Below the pieces are notes generated by a model. That model saw nothing but the letters and a program-made list of their open reading frames with translations, was not told the origin of the DNA and made no database searches. Positions 18,059 to 27,362 of a stretch of 64,000 bases of DNA are shown here, in pieces. A program made the position numbers and the translations under genes. The stretch is from G963674665 sp963674665 (GTDB lineage Bacteria > Desulfobacterota > Desulfovibrionia > Desulfovibrionales > Desulfovibrionaceae). Within the stretch, counting starts at the first letter, position 1; the number at the start of each line of letters is the position of its first letter. The stretch covers positions 568,511 to 632,510 of the forward strand of contig CAXXPL010000011.1 in the NCBI GenBank assembly GCA_963674665.2. Reading direction: 5' to 3'.

Positions 18059-18700
18059 GTGCGCCCGGCAGGGCGCGTGGTGCGTGAGCACCATCCGGGC
18101 AGGTGTGGTGCCTGCCTGGTGACTTGGAGGTGAAAGTCCTCCGCAGGCCCGACAAGGGGAACTGCTAGCCGGACGGCAAGGGTGTCCATCGCGAGATGGA
18201 ATCTGAAGGAAGCCGCAGGCAACATGCTGACCCGACGAACAGAAATCGCATACGAGGCGGTTATGCTGGATGAAGAGTCCACTATCTTCAAAGCCCGATA
18301 CTTGTACGGAAAGCATGGACGTATATGCGGCGGGTATAAGCAGGAAGGTCGCGCGCATTACCCGGGGAGATCTGTCTTCCTGCCACGTGCTACCGGCACG
18401 GTAACGTGTCGAGATGGACGAACAGAAGTCAGCCGAGGGCATGGTAGTCGACCTAACCAATCGACGAAGGGTTGAATCTGTCATGCGAAGCAAGGACTGG
18501 TTTCTTACCGGTTTGAGCAGATGCCCGAAAGGGGCCTTAAAGTTGGAAGTAATGGACGGAATCCATGAGGTAAGGCTGGGCGCTTATAGGACGGTAGACA
18601 TTCAGAACAACGAGCCGAATAGGCAGGAACCGCCGTGGTACGGAACCGTATGCCCGGTGGTGAGGGAGGACGGGGGGCGCGAGCCCCCCTCCTACCCGAT
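18059..18700 (+). mobile_element. Group II intron (class C type) without reverse transcriptase ORF
   Basis: The element starts GTGCGCCCGGCAGGGCGC and ends CCTACCCGAT, 642 nt in all. Domain I has the block GGTGTCCATC...GAGATGGAATCTGAAGGAAGC (18181-18212), ACCCGGGGAGATCTG (18360-18374) and CAGAAGTCAGCCGAGGGCAT (18423-18442), all of which recall the Oceanobacillus iheyensis group IIC intron. Domain V (18627-18662) is a CCGCC/GGTGG hairpin with loop GAAC, with one mismatch and an extra base. Domain VI (18664-18700) is a GC-rich hairpin with a bulged branch-point A at 18694. Only about 180 nt of domain IV remain, and no reverse-transcriptase sequence is present, so mobility would need an enzyme from elsewhere. 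Confidence 0.85.
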
Positions 18701-18843
18701 CTGCTGAAGTGGGAACATCCTTTCTTCGCATGAAGTCCCGATGGATATAAGACCTTACATTATGGACAATAATAGCTTCTGTGGTGTAGAAAAAAGGGTG
18801 AACCGCAAGTTTTCCGACAAGGACCGGTCACAAGGGAGGCTGT

Positions 18844-21800
18844 TTGGCGAATCTGGATATCAATACCATTCTCGTATGCCACGGCGTGTTGTCGCTGGAG
18901 GTGGCGCTGTACATGCTCTGGTACAGCCTTTCCCGGAGGACATTTCCCGGATATGGCACATGGACCGTCGCCGCGGTGTTCTACGCCTCGAGCATGTTCC
19001 TGCTCAGCCTCAGAGGCGTGATCCCCAATTTCTATTCCATTGTTTTCGGGGATTTTTTCTCATGGGGTTCCATCCTACTTTATTACGAGGGAATGCGGCT
19101 TTTCTATGGAAAGGGAAGCCGATTGACCGTGAATGTCATCCCGCTTGCCTTGTGCAGCATTACGGTCATCCCCTTTTTCACCTATATCTCTCCCAATTAT
19201 GAATTCCGGATGATACTGCTGGCGGTGGTGATCGCAATGTATCTGGCCGCCATCAACCTGCTCGTCCACAAAAACAATGCCGGCATGGAGACTCGGTGGC
19301 GTGTATTCATCCAGGCCGCGTTCATGGCGCCCCTGTTGATGGTGGTCATCCGCATTGTTTTCACCATGTTCATTTCGCCCACCCATGCCTCGCCCGAGCA
19401 GGATTCCCATGCGGGCTTGTTTCTCGTGCTGCACTTGTTTCTGTATCTGGCCTTCATCATCGCTTTGATAACCCTGCACATGCATCGGTTCGAGATGGAA
19501 TACCAGGAGCAGAAGAGGCAGAACGAGGAAAAGCAGAGGCATTTCGAGGCCCTGTTCCAGCAGGCTGGATGGGGAGTGTTCATCAATGATCTCAAGGGGA
19601 AAATCATTGATGTGAACCGAAAGGGGTGCGAGCTTCTGGGCTACAGCCGAGGGGAAATTCTGAATCTGGGGGTGGGTGACGTTGACCTGACCTTTGCGAA
19701 TTTCACGAACGAGCAGACGGAAGAGTTCCTGCTGCAACTGGAACAGCCCATGACCATGGAGACGCGCCTCAGGCGCAGGGACGGTGTGTTCTTCCCCGCC
19801 GAGGTCATCCTGGTGCTCATGGAGATCAACAGACAGACCGCCATCATGGGCATGGTGAACGACATCACGGACCGCAAGCGGGTGGAGGAGGCCCTGCGGG
19901 AGAGTGAGAAAAAATACAGGCTGCTTGCCGAAAACTCCGGGGACATCATCTGGAGCATGGCCCTCAGGGGCAGCTTCGACTACATCAGCCCGGCCATAGA
20001 GCGCGTCCTTGGTTACACCACCGAGGAAGCCCTCTCTCTTTCCAACGCCCGGTTCCTGTCCAGGGACTCACTTGAGACAGTCAAGAAATCCATGGCCGAA
20101 CGCATCGGTTCCGAAGGTGACCACCTTGCCCCTGAGGAGCGGTACGCGCCCCGGCGGTTGGAGGTGCAACTGATTCACAAGGACGGGAGCGTCATCTGGG
20201 CCGAGCTCGTTTCCACTCCGGTGCGGGGGGAGGACGGCAATATCGTGGGATTCCAGGGCGCGGCTCGGGACATCACGGACAGAAAGGGCGCCGAGGAGCT
20301 TCTCAAGTTGACATTGGAGTCCACCAACGACGGTATCTGGGACTACAACCTGGAGACAAAGGAATTCCGTCATTCCGAGAGATGGGCGGAGATACTGGGG
20401 TTCGAGCACGGGGAAGTGATGGATCTGTCCCGTTATCTGCAGGAAAACCTCCATCCGGACGATGCCGGGACTTCCTCCAGGGCGTTCATGGGATACTTGG
20501 AGGGGCGGAAGAAGAAATACGAGGCCGAATACAGACTGAAAACCAAATCCGGGGAGTACAAATGGATATACTCCCGGGGACGGGTGGTGCAACGCACCGC
20601 TTCCGGTCGCCCCGTGCGGGTTGTGGGAGCCTATACCGACATTTCCGAGAGCAAGCGGGTGGAGGAGGCTCTTGCCCAGACCAACGAACTGCTGCTCACC
20701 GCGGAGCGTCTGGCCAGGTTCGGCGCCTGGCAGTGGGATATCGTCAACGATGTGTGGGTGATCTCGGAGAACTGGAAGCAGATCCTCGGATTCTCCGAAA
20801 TCACCATGAGCACCGAGGAGCTGAAGTCCATCATCCATCCGGATGAGCTGGACATGGTGGGGCAGGCTTTCGATGATGTGCGCATCCACGGCAGGGACCT
20901 GGATCTGCAGCACAGGGTCATTAATATGGAGACAGGCGAGGAGCGCCATGTCCACGCCACCGGTACGGTGGAGCGCGATGTGGACGGCACTCCTGTCCGC
21001 ATTCGCGGCGCCATTCAAGACGTCACCGACCTGCGGCGGGTGGAGAAACAACTGGCGGAGAGTCTGCTCGATCTTCAGCTTGCCCAGGCTATGGCCAACA
21101 TCGGGAACTGGACCTATGACCCGGCCCTGAGAGTTCCCACATGGTCGGATCAGCTCTACGCCATCTATGAGCGCGACCCGGCCCTGGGCCCGCCCCGCAC
21201 CATGCCGAGCATGGGGCTCCAGTACCAGAAGGACGACCACGAAACCTATCTTCAGTCCGTGAAGGACGCCATCGAATTCGGAAAGCCCTATGAGGCGGTC
21301 CGCAAGCTGTTGCTGCCCGCGGGCAAGGAAAAGTGGATACACGCCATCTGCAAGCCCGACCCAGAGCCCGGTCCCAAGGGGTATGTGCTTAGGGGAACCA
21401 TTCAGGACATCACCGCGCTCAAAGAGGCGGAACTTGCCCTGGCCGAGAGCGAACGCCGGTTCCACGCCATAATCGAGGATGTGGAAAAGGTGGCGGTGCA
21501 GGGGTATGACCGCAACCGCAGGGTGACCTACTGGAACCGGGCCAGCCAGGAGCTTTACGGCTACTCCAGGAAGGAGGCGCTGGGCAGACAGCTGGAAGAT
21601 CTGATAATTCCGGAACCCATGCGCGAGTTCGTGATTCACGACGTGAACATGTGGATGGAGGAGGGGGTGCCCATTCAGGCAGGGGAGCTGGAACTCAAGC
21701 ACAAGGACGGTTTCGCGGTGCCCGTGTATTCCTCCCACGTTCTCCTGGAATCCTCCCTCGGCCGCAAGGAAATGTTCTGCATCGACATTGACTTGGCCGA

Positions 21801-23004
21801 GATCAAAAGAATTCACGCGGAGCTCGAGAAGGCCAGGATCGCCGCCGAGCAGTCCAACCGCGCCAAAAGTCTGTTCCTGGCCAACATGAGCCATGAGATA
21901 CGCACCCCTCTCAACGGCATCATGGGCATGCTGCAGATATTGCAGCAAACGCCCATGGACAAGGATCAGCGCTTCTACGTCTCCACGGCCCTGGGATCCT
22001 CTCGGCACTTTCTGCGCCTGCTCAGCGACGTGCTGGACATCTCCAAGATCGAAGCCGGCTCCATCGTTATCCAGGAGGAGAAGTTCGACATCCTGGAGAC
22101 CCTGGAACCTGTCATCAGCACCTACAGCCAGCCCAACCCGGTCAAGGACCTGCGCTTCGAACACCACATCGACCCGAAGGTGCCGGACAAGCTCGTGGGC
22201 GACGCCATGCGCATCCGGCAGATCCTCTTCAACCTGTTGGGAAACGCTTTCAAGTATACCGCCAGCGGAGTCGTGCGCCTCGAAACCTTTGTGTTGCCGT
22301 ACTGGCGGGACCCCGGTGTGGTGCCCCTGCATTTTTCCATCATCGACACCGGCATAGGTATCGATCCTGACAAGCTGGGCATCATCTTCGAGACCTTTAC
22401 CCAGGGCGACGACTCCTTTGCCCGGCAATACGGTGGCGCGGGGCTGGGACTTAGCATTGTCAAGAATCTCGTGAAGTTCATGAACGGGCACATCAGCGTG
22501 TGCAGCGAAAAGGGAGTGGGCACCGAGGTGCATCTCACTCTGCCGGTTCGCCTGGTGGCGTATGATCCCGAACCGGTTGCCGCGGCGGAGCCTCTTGCCG
22601 CCAGCCTGGGCGCTGACGCGGTGAAGCGTATCCTCATCGTTGACGACGACACCCTGGGGCGGCTGGTCATCGAGAAGATGCTGCGCGCCAAGGGGTACAT
22701 CACCCGTCAGGTGAGCAGTGGCCGGGAAGCTCTGGAGGAACTCGGACGGGAACTGTACGACTGCGTGTTCATGGACATCCAGATGCCGGACATGCACGGC
22801 CTGGAAGCGACCAGGCGTATCCGTGAATTCTCCCCCTTTGACAAAGGGAAGAGCAACGCCATGATCCCTGTCATCGCAATGACAGCCTTTGCCATGGACG
22901 GTGACCGCGAGGCCTTTCTCGACGGCGGGTTGGATGAATACATAGCCAAGCCCGTGGAGCGTGAAGAGCTGGATGCCCTGCTGCGCAGGATTTTCAGGAG
23001 TTGA
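18844..23004 (+). CDS. Hybrid sensor histidine kinase with 7TM-like sensor and six PAS domains
   Basis: This 1386-residue membrane kinase starts at TTG 18844, supported by AAGGGAGG 5-6 nt upstream; no ATG fits. Residues 1-215 contain about seven hydrophobic helices. Six PAS/PAC units follow (about 230-350, 355-480, 485-605, 610-730, 735-865 and 870-990), several with PAC ends of the form DITDRK. HisKA has the phospho-acceptor His1017 in NMSHEIRTPLNG. The HATPase has DTGIGIDPDKLGIIFETF and GGAGLGLSIV. A C-terminal receiver (about 1258-1383) has VDDD, the acceptor Asp1311 in FMDIQMPDMHG, and Lys in IAKP. There is no HPt domain, so phosphate must pass to a separate HPt or regulator. It lies 143 bp after the intron. 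Confidence 0.9.
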   Translation: MANLDINTILVCHGVLSLEVALYMLWYSLSRRTFPGYGTWTVAAVFYASSMFLLSLRGVIPNFYSIVFGDFFSWGSILLYYEGMRLFYGKGSRLTVNVIPLALCSITVIPFFTYISPNYEFRMILLAVVIAMYLAAINLLVHKNNAGMETRWRVFIQAAFMAPLLMVVIRIVFTMFISPTHASPEQDSHAGLFLVLHLFLYLAFIIALITLHMHRFEMEYQEQKRQNEEKQRHFEALFQQAGWGVFINDLKGKIIDVNRKGCELLGYSRGEILNLGVGDVDLTFANFTNEQTEEFLLQLEQPMTMETRLRRRDGVFFPAEVILVLMEINRQTAIMGMVNDITDRKRVEEALRESEKKYRLLAENSGDIIWSMALRGSFDYISPAIERVLGYTTEEALSLSNARFLSRDSLETVKKSMAERIGSEGDHLAPEERYAPRRLEVQLIHKDGSVIWAELVSTPVRGEDGNIVGFQGAARDITDRKGAEELLKLTLESTNDGIWDYNLETKEFRHSERWAEILGFEHGEVMDLSRYLQENLHPDDAGTSSRAFMGYLEGRKKKYEAEYRLKTKSGEYKWIYSRGRVVQRTASGRPVRVVGAYTDISESKRVEEALAQTNELLLTAERLARFGAWQWDIVNDVWVISENWKQILGFSEITMSTEELKSIIHPDELDMVGQAFDDVRIHGRDLDLQHRVINMETGEERHVHATGTVERDVDGTPVRIRGAIQDVTDLRRVEKQLAESLLDLQLAQAMANIGNWTYDPALRVPTWSDQLYAIYERDPALGPPRTMPSMGLQYQKDDHETYLQSVKDAIEFGKPYEAVRKLLLPAGKEKWIHAICKPDPEPGPKGYVLRGTIQDITALKEAELALAESERRFHAIIEDVEKVAVQGYDRNRRVTYWNRASQELYGYSRKEALGRQLEDLIIPEPMREFVIHDVNMWMEEGVPIQAGELELKHKDGFAVPVYSSHVLLESSLGRKEMFCIDIDLAEIKRIHAELEKARIAAEQSNRAKSLFLANMSHEIRTPLNGIMGMLQILQQTPMDKDQRFYVSTALGSSRHFLRLLSDVLDISKIEAGSIVIQEEKFDILETLEPVISTYSQPNPVKDLRFEHHIDPKVPDKLVGDAMRIRQILFNLLGNAFKYTASGVVRLETFVLPYWRDPGVVPLHFSIIDTGIGIDPDKLGIIFETFTQGDDSFARQYGGAGLGLSIVKNLVKFMNGHISVCSEKGVGTEVHLTLPVRLVAYDPEPVAAAEPLAASLGADAVKRILIVDDDTLGRLVIEKMLRAKGYITRQVSSGREALEELGRELYDCVFMDIQMPDMHGLEATRRIREFSPFDKGKSNAMIPVIAMTAFAMDGDREAFLDGGLDEYIAKPVEREELDALLRRIFRS

Positions 23005-23039
23005 TTTTTTTCAATAATCAAAGGAAGATAAAAGTTATT

Positions 23040-23071
23040 CGGGAAGGGACTGTGTCATAAGTCCCTTCCCG
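23040..23071. terminator. Bidirectional terminator between the hybrid kinase and hydF
   Basis: CGGGAAGGGACT (23040-23051) pairs perfectly with AGTCCCTTCCCG (23060-23071) with an 8-nt loop. It sits between two convergent genes, 35 bp from the kinase stop and 23 bp from the hydF stop, so it can serve both. Confidence 0.7.
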
Positions 23072-23094
23072 GAAAGTCGTTTTGATCAACAGTA

Positions 23095-24309
23095 TTATCC
23101 GGCAGGTTCCTCCACGCCCAGAGGACGCAGCACCCTGGGCAGCACTCCCTGGACCTTTGAGATCGCCACACCATAGTTGGTGATGGGGACGCCCCTGCGG
23201 CGGCACTCCTTGATGCGTCTCAGCATCTCCACACGGTTGAGCATGCATGCTCCGCAATGCACCGCCAGCTTGTAGCGCTCCAGGTCCTCGGGGAAATCGT
23301 GCCCCGCGTAGACCTCGAACTCCAGCTCCTTGCCCGTGTACTGACTGAACCAGCGCGGTATCTTGACCCGGCCGATGTCATCCGCCACCGGATGGTGCGA
23401 GCAGGCCTCGGCGATGAGCACCCTGTCCCCGTCCTCCAGGCGGTCGATGGCCGCAGCTCCGGCCACCAACTCGTGGATGTCCCCCTTGTAGCGGGCGAAA
23501 AGCGTGGAAAATGTTGTCAGGGGTACGGAATCGGGCACATCCCCGGCAACCTTCAGCACCACCTGGGAGTCCGTGACCACCAGCGCCGGAGGGCGCCGCA
23601 GGTTCCCCAAAGCCTCCTCGATCTCCCGCTCCTTCACCACCACACCAATGGCGTCGCTGTCCAGAATCTCCCGCAGCACCTGCACCTGGGGCAGGATCAA
23701 CCGCCCCTTGGGCGCTGCCAGGTCAATGGGCACCACACAGACCACCCAATCGCCCTCGGTGATGCAGTCTCCCACCAGGGGGGGCTCCTGGCGGTATTCA
23801 AGGGGCGCCATGTCCATGAGCGCCTGCTTCAATTCGTTCACCCCGTCGCCGGTCTTGGAGGATACCGGCATCAATGGGAGGTTCCGCCCCTTGCAATAGA
23901 GCGCGTCCTCGTCGGAGAGGATGCGGATGTCGCTCTTGTTCCCCGCCACCAGCACCGGCAGCTCAAGACCCTCGAGTTCGTCCAGCAGGGCTTTTTCCGC
24001 CTCGCCGATGCCTTGCTCGCCGAGCACCAGCACGCAGACGTCCGCCCGCAGGAGCACCTTTCGCGAGGCCTTGACGCGCAGCGCCCCCAGCTCTCCCTCG
24101 TCGTCCAGGCCCGCGGTGTCGAAAAAGGTCACCGGCCCCAGGGGAAGAAGCTCGTATGGCTTGGCCACCGGGTCCGTGGTGGTGCCCGGAGTGTCCGATA
24201 CAATGGCGATGTCCTGCCCCGTGATGGCGTTGATCAGGGACGACTTGCCCGCGTTTCTGCGGCCCACTATGGCGATGGCCAAACGCACCCCGCGCGGCGC
24301 CTGCTGCAT
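23095..24309 (-). CDS. hydF: [FeFe] hydrogenase H-cluster maturation GTPase HydF
   Basis: This 404-residue HydF is the scaffold that carries the 2Fe precursor of the H-cluster and delivers it to HydA. The N-terminal GTPase has P-loop GRRNAGKSS (residues 16-24), DTPGTTTDPV and FFDTAGLDDEG. The C-terminal domain has the iron-sulfur ligands: Cys in EACSHHP, and HCGAC near residue 380, fitting the CxH...HCxxC pattern. It is the last gene of the minus-strand unit TM1266-like, aspA, hydE, hydF, and lies 27 bp after hydE. Confidence 0.93.
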   Translation of the reverse strand: MQQAPRGVRLAIAIVGRRNAGKSSLINAITGQDIAIVSDTPGTTTDPVAKPYELLPLGPVTFFDTAGLDDEGELGALRVKASRKVLLRADVCVLVLGEQGIGEAEKALLDELEGLELPVLVAGNKSDIRILSDEDALYCKGRNLPLMPVSSKTGDGVNELKQALMDMAPLEYRQEPPLVGDCITEGDWVVCVVPIDLAAPKGRLILPQVQVLREILDSDAIGVVVKEREIEEALGNLRRPPALVVTDSQVVLKVAGDVPDSVPLTTFSTLFARYKGDIHELVAGAAAIDRLEDGDRVLIAEACSHHPVADDIGRVKIPRWFSQYTGKELEFEVYAGHDFPEDLERYKLAVHCGACMLNRVEMLRRIKECRRRGVPITNYGVAISKVQGVLPRVLRPLGVEEPAG

Positions 24310-24336
24310 GATATCACCTCGGCATGAAAAGAAGGA

Positions 24337-25425
24337 TTATGTTGAAGATTCTCCGGGGGAGAATCCTTTGTAAAGGGATTCCCCTTCGCGGCACCTGTAA
24401 TTTAACTGTCCCACGACCTCCGGGCCGGGGGCGAAGCCCTTGTCCGGGGAAGGGGTGAAGCCCTCCTCCCGGATGATGTTCTTCACGGCCTTCACCGAGT
24501 GTCTGGCATTGTCCGAGAACGCGTTTTTTCCGGGGTAGATTTCATAGGCCCGCCGCACGGATTCCGGAGTCAGGGAGGGCATGATGACGTTGCACCCCGC
24601 GTGCAGTCCCAGAGCCCTGCCGTCCTTGCCTCCGGCCGACGGCGGGAGCACGCCCAATGCGCTGGTGGCCGGAATGTTGGACCTGGGGCTGAGGATGCGC
24701 AGCAGGGCCGTGACCCGAAGGGTGGTTTGCATGTCTCCTGGAGGGGCATCCTTCAGGGGAGTCTGGGGGTGGGGAACAAAGGGGCCGGCGGCCAGCATGT
24801 CCAGATCGAGCCGGGCAAGGGTGAGGATATCCCGCGCCAGGATGTCCATGGTCATGCCCGGCAGCCCGACGATGATGCCCGAGCCGACCTCGTAGCCCAG
24901 GGAGCGCAGGGTATCCAGCCTGGCGAGCCTGTCCTCCAGCCGTTCCTTGGGGCGGATACGGGCGTAGAGTTCCGGGTCCGTGGTCTCCAGCTTGAGCAGA
25001 TACCGGTCCGCGCCGATATCACGGAAGCTCTTGAACTCATCCAGGGGGCGATCGCCCACCGAGAGCGTCACGGCCAGGTCAGTGTGCTTCTTGATGCCCT
25101 CCACTATGGAGCGGATGTCCTCAGTGCTGAAAAAGTAGTCGTCACCGGACTGCAGCACCACGGTGCCGAGGCCCAGCTCCGGTGCCAGCCTTGCGGCCTC
25201 CACGATCTGCTCCGGCCGCAGACGGTAGCGCACCGCGTCGTGATTGGCCGCGCGCAGGCCGCAGTACAGGCAGGTCTTGCAGCAGATGCTGGAGAATTCG
25301 ACTATGCCGCGCAGGAAGATGTCCCGGCCGAAGATTCCCTGCTTCACTTCCTCGGCGCGGGCGAAAAGGTCCGCGTCGTTTCGCCCCTGGAGATGGCTTT
25401 TGATCTCGTCCAGTTCCATGGTCAT
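24337..25425 (-). CDS. hydE: [FeFe] hydrogenase maturation radical SAM protein HydE
   Basis: This 362-residue radical-SAM enzyme acts in assembly of the 2Fe subcluster. It has the CX3CX2C cluster motif (Cys48, Cys52, Cys55 in CCKTCLYCG), GIVEFSSIC before it, the SAM-binding region SGDDYFFSTEDI and IIVGLPGMT. It overlaps aspA by 4 bp (ATGA). The last dozen or so codons (ending SLYKGFSPGESST) lie in a copy of the intergenic hairpin family (24354-24388). The natural C-terminus seems to have been replaced or extended by repeat sequence. Confidence 0.93.
   Translation of the reverse strand: MTMELDEIKSHLQGRNDADLFARAEEVKQGIFGRDIFLRGIVEFSSICCKTCLYCGLRAANHDAVRYRLRPEQIVEAARLAPELGLGTVVLQSGDDYFFSTEDIRSIVEGIKKHTDLAVTLSVGDRPLDEFKSFRDIGADRYLLKLETTDPELYARIRPKERLEDRLARLDTLRSLGYEVGSGIIVGLPGMTMDILARDILTLARLDLDMLAAGPFVPHPQTPLKDAPPGDMQTTLRVTALLRILSPRSNIPATSALGVLPPSAGGKDGRALGLHAGCNVIMPSLTPESVRRAYEIYPGKNAFSDNARHSVKAVKNIIREEGFTPSPDKGFAPGPEVVGQLNYRCREGESLYKGFSPGESST
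24354..24388 (-). repeat. G-run hairpin inside the 3' end of hydE (repeat family, copy 5)
   Basis: CGGGGGAGAATCCTTT pairs imperfectly with AAAGGGATTCCCCTTCG. Unlike the other copies it lies within a reading frame and supplies the last codons of hydE. It may also act on the transcript between hydE and hydF. Confidence 0.5.
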
Positions 25426-26855
25426 TCCGGGGCGTCTTTTGAGGATATGCCGTCGAACTCCTGGTCCGTGAAGCCCAGCTTGCGCATGCGCTTGGGCGAG
25501 AGCAGGGTGGCGATGGTCTCTGCGTCCGCGATGCCCATGTCCAGTACCACCTCGGCCACTGTCCGGCCCGTGGTGTTGGCCGTGAGCACGATGTCCTCGA
25601 CCTTTTCATAGCCCAGGGCCGGGACCAGAATCGTGGCCAGGGCCTTGCCCCTCTCCACCAGTTCCTGGCAGCGCTTGGGCCTGGCCTTGATCGCGCGCAC
25701 GCACCGGGCCTCGAACAGCCGGGTGATGTTGCGCAGCAGGATGAGGGCGTTAAGGAACTCGTCCGCCAGCAGGGGCAGAAGGTGGTTCAGGTCCAACTGT
25801 CCCATGGCAGCGCACTGGCTGACACACTGGTTGGCGGCCATGACCCTGAGCGCAACCTGGGCCACGGCCTCCGGCATGACAGGGTTGATCTTGCCGGCCA
25901 TGACACTGGAACCGGCCTGCAAGGGGAGCAGGTCGAGTTCGCCGATGCCGCAGTCCGGGCCACTGGACAGCAGCCTGAAGTCGTTGGCGATCTTCAGCAG
26001 GTTGGCGGCGTAGGCGTTGCACATGCCCATTGCCTCCACAAAGCAATCCAGGTTCTGGGTGGCGTCCACCAGGTTCTCGGAGCGGGACACGGGAAGGCCG
26101 GTGACGCGCTTGAGGTTTTCCACCACCCGCAGGACATACTCGCGGGGGGCGCCAAGTCCGGTGCCCACGGCGGTACCGCCCAGGTTCACCTGCTTGATGC
26201 GCTCACGGCTCTTGAAGATCCGCCAACGGTCCCTGGCCAGGGCCTCGGCATAGGCGCCGAACTCCATACCCAGGGTCATGGGCACGGCGTCGCGCAGTTG
26301 GGTGCGCCCCACCTTGAGGATGTCCGCGAACTCCTGCTCCTTGGCCTGCATGGAAGCCTGCAGGATCGAAAGGTCCGCCTCCAACTGCTTGAGCAAGGTG
26401 AGCCCGGCCACCTTCAAGGCGGTGGGGAACACGTCGTTGGTGGACTGGTGCAGATTCACGTGCTCCAGGGGGTGCAGGAGGGCGTAGTCGCCCTTGTCCC
26501 CGCCCATACGCTCTATACCCCGGTTGGCAAGAACCTCGTTCATATTCATGTTGGTGGAGGTGCCCGCTCCTCCCTGGAGGGGGTCCACCATCACGTGCTC
26601 GTGCAGCAGCCCGGACTCCATCTCCTGGCAGGCCGCGCTAAGGGCCTGGGCCCGGGACTGGTCCAGATGGCCGAGGTCGGCGTTGGTCATGGCGCAGGCG
26701 CGCTTCACCTGGGCCAGGGCGATGATGAACTCGCGGGGCCAGCGTCTGCCCGAGATGGGAAAGTTGTCCAGGGCGCGCCGGGTGTGGATTCCGTGGTATG
26801 CGTCCTGGGGAAGCGCCAACTCTCCCAGGGCGTCGGTCTCAATTCTCTTTGGCAT
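25422..26855 (-). CDS. aspA: Aspartate ammonia-lyase
   Basis: This 477-residue enzyme reversibly converts L-aspartate to fumarate and ammonia. The fumarase/aspartase signature GSSVMAGKINPVMPEAV is complete, and GAGTSTNMNMNEVLANR is the conserved active-site segment. Full-length start MPKRIETDALGELALPQDAYHGIHT matches the family. An aspartase gene is often found beside hydE/hydF in anaerobes. HydF maturation needs ammonia for the dithiomethylamine bridge, so a supply of ammonia has been suggested for such a neighbour; here that is inference. It overlaps hydE by 4 bp. Confidence 0.9.
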   Translation of the reverse strand: MPKRIETDALGELALPQDAYHGIHTRRALDNFPISGRRWPREFIIALAQVKRACAMTNADLGHLDQSRAQALSAACQEMESGLLHEHVMVDPLQGGAGTSTNMNMNEVLANRGIERMGGDKGDYALLHPLEHVNLHQSTNDVFPTALKVAGLTLLKQLEADLSILQASMQAKEQEFADILKVGRTQLRDAVPMTLGMEFGAYAEALARDRWRIFKSRERIKQVNLGGTAVGTGLGAPREYVLRVVENLKRVTGLPVSRSENLVDATQNLDCFVEAMGMCNAYAANLLKIANDFRLLSSGPDCGIGELDLLPLQAGSSVMAGKINPVMPEAVAQVALRVMAANQCVSQCAAMGQLDLNHLLPLLADEFLNALILLRNITRLFEARCVRAIKARPKRCQELVERGKALATILVPALGYEKVEDIVLTANTTGRTVAEVVLDMGIADAETIATLLSPKRMRKLGFTDQEFDGISSKDAPE

Positions 26856-27119
26856 GTTGCTCCATGGAGGCGATTATTCTTTGCAGCCTCTTTTTCTCCT
26901 CTGTAACCAGTTTTCTTCATTCTCTCACCCCCTCCGGGAGTGTCAAGCCATGGGCCGGGGAATGCTCGCAGTGCGGTTCCGGAAGATTGGCGATCAGGAG
27001 CGGACGGATCTATTGGGATGCCTGCATGACAAAATCGGCTGACCGGATCGTGATTTTAAGACAAAGACGGGACTGGGTGGCGCCCCCGGTGCCTGGGTCA
27101 TGCACTTTACTCCTGATTT

Positions 27120-27362
27120 TCACACCACAAAGGATTTGACGCGGACGCCCTTCAACATTCCCAGCTTCCCGGTGAGTGAGCCCACCTCGTCGGTGGATGC
27201 CTCGATGATGAGGCTGATGACGCTGACGTTGTTCTCCCTGAATGGGAGGCCCAGACGCCCCACGATGAGGGAGGAGTGGGAACTGAGCAGGTCGTTCACG
27301 TCATGCGCCGCTTTTTCCCTTTCCTGGATGACAATTCCGATTATTCCGATGCGCTTTTCCAT
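27120..27362 (-). CDS. TM1266-like putative [FeFe] hydrogenase system regulator
   Basis: This 80-residue protein (MEKRIGIIGIVI..., ending GMLKGVRVKSFVV) matches the small ACT-like family typified by Thermotoga TM1266, found beside [FeFe] hydrogenase maturation genes. The alternation of strands and helices (VSVISLIIEASTDEVGSLTGKL) fits an ACT-like ferredoxin fold that may bind a small ligand. The start at 27362 is chosen over 27368 because GGAG lies 7 nt upstream, whereas it almost abuts the earlier ATG. It precedes aspA by 264 bp on the same strand. Molecular function is not established. Confidence 0.75.
   Translation of the reverse strand: MEKRIGIIGIVIQEREKAAHDVNDLLSSHSSLIVGRLGLPFRENNVSVISLIIEASTDEVGSLTGKLGMLKGVRVKSFVV

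Noticed and set aside
18182..18707. Short open frames inside the group II intron
   Set aside because: Neither frame has reverse-transcriptase or maturase motifs; they overlap conserved ribozyme segments.
20068..22797. 909-codon open frame on the minus strand opposite the hybrid kinase
   Set aside because: It is antisense to conserved PAS and kinase domains and shows low-complexity His/Gln/Gly-rich translation typical of shadow frames in GC-rich DNA.
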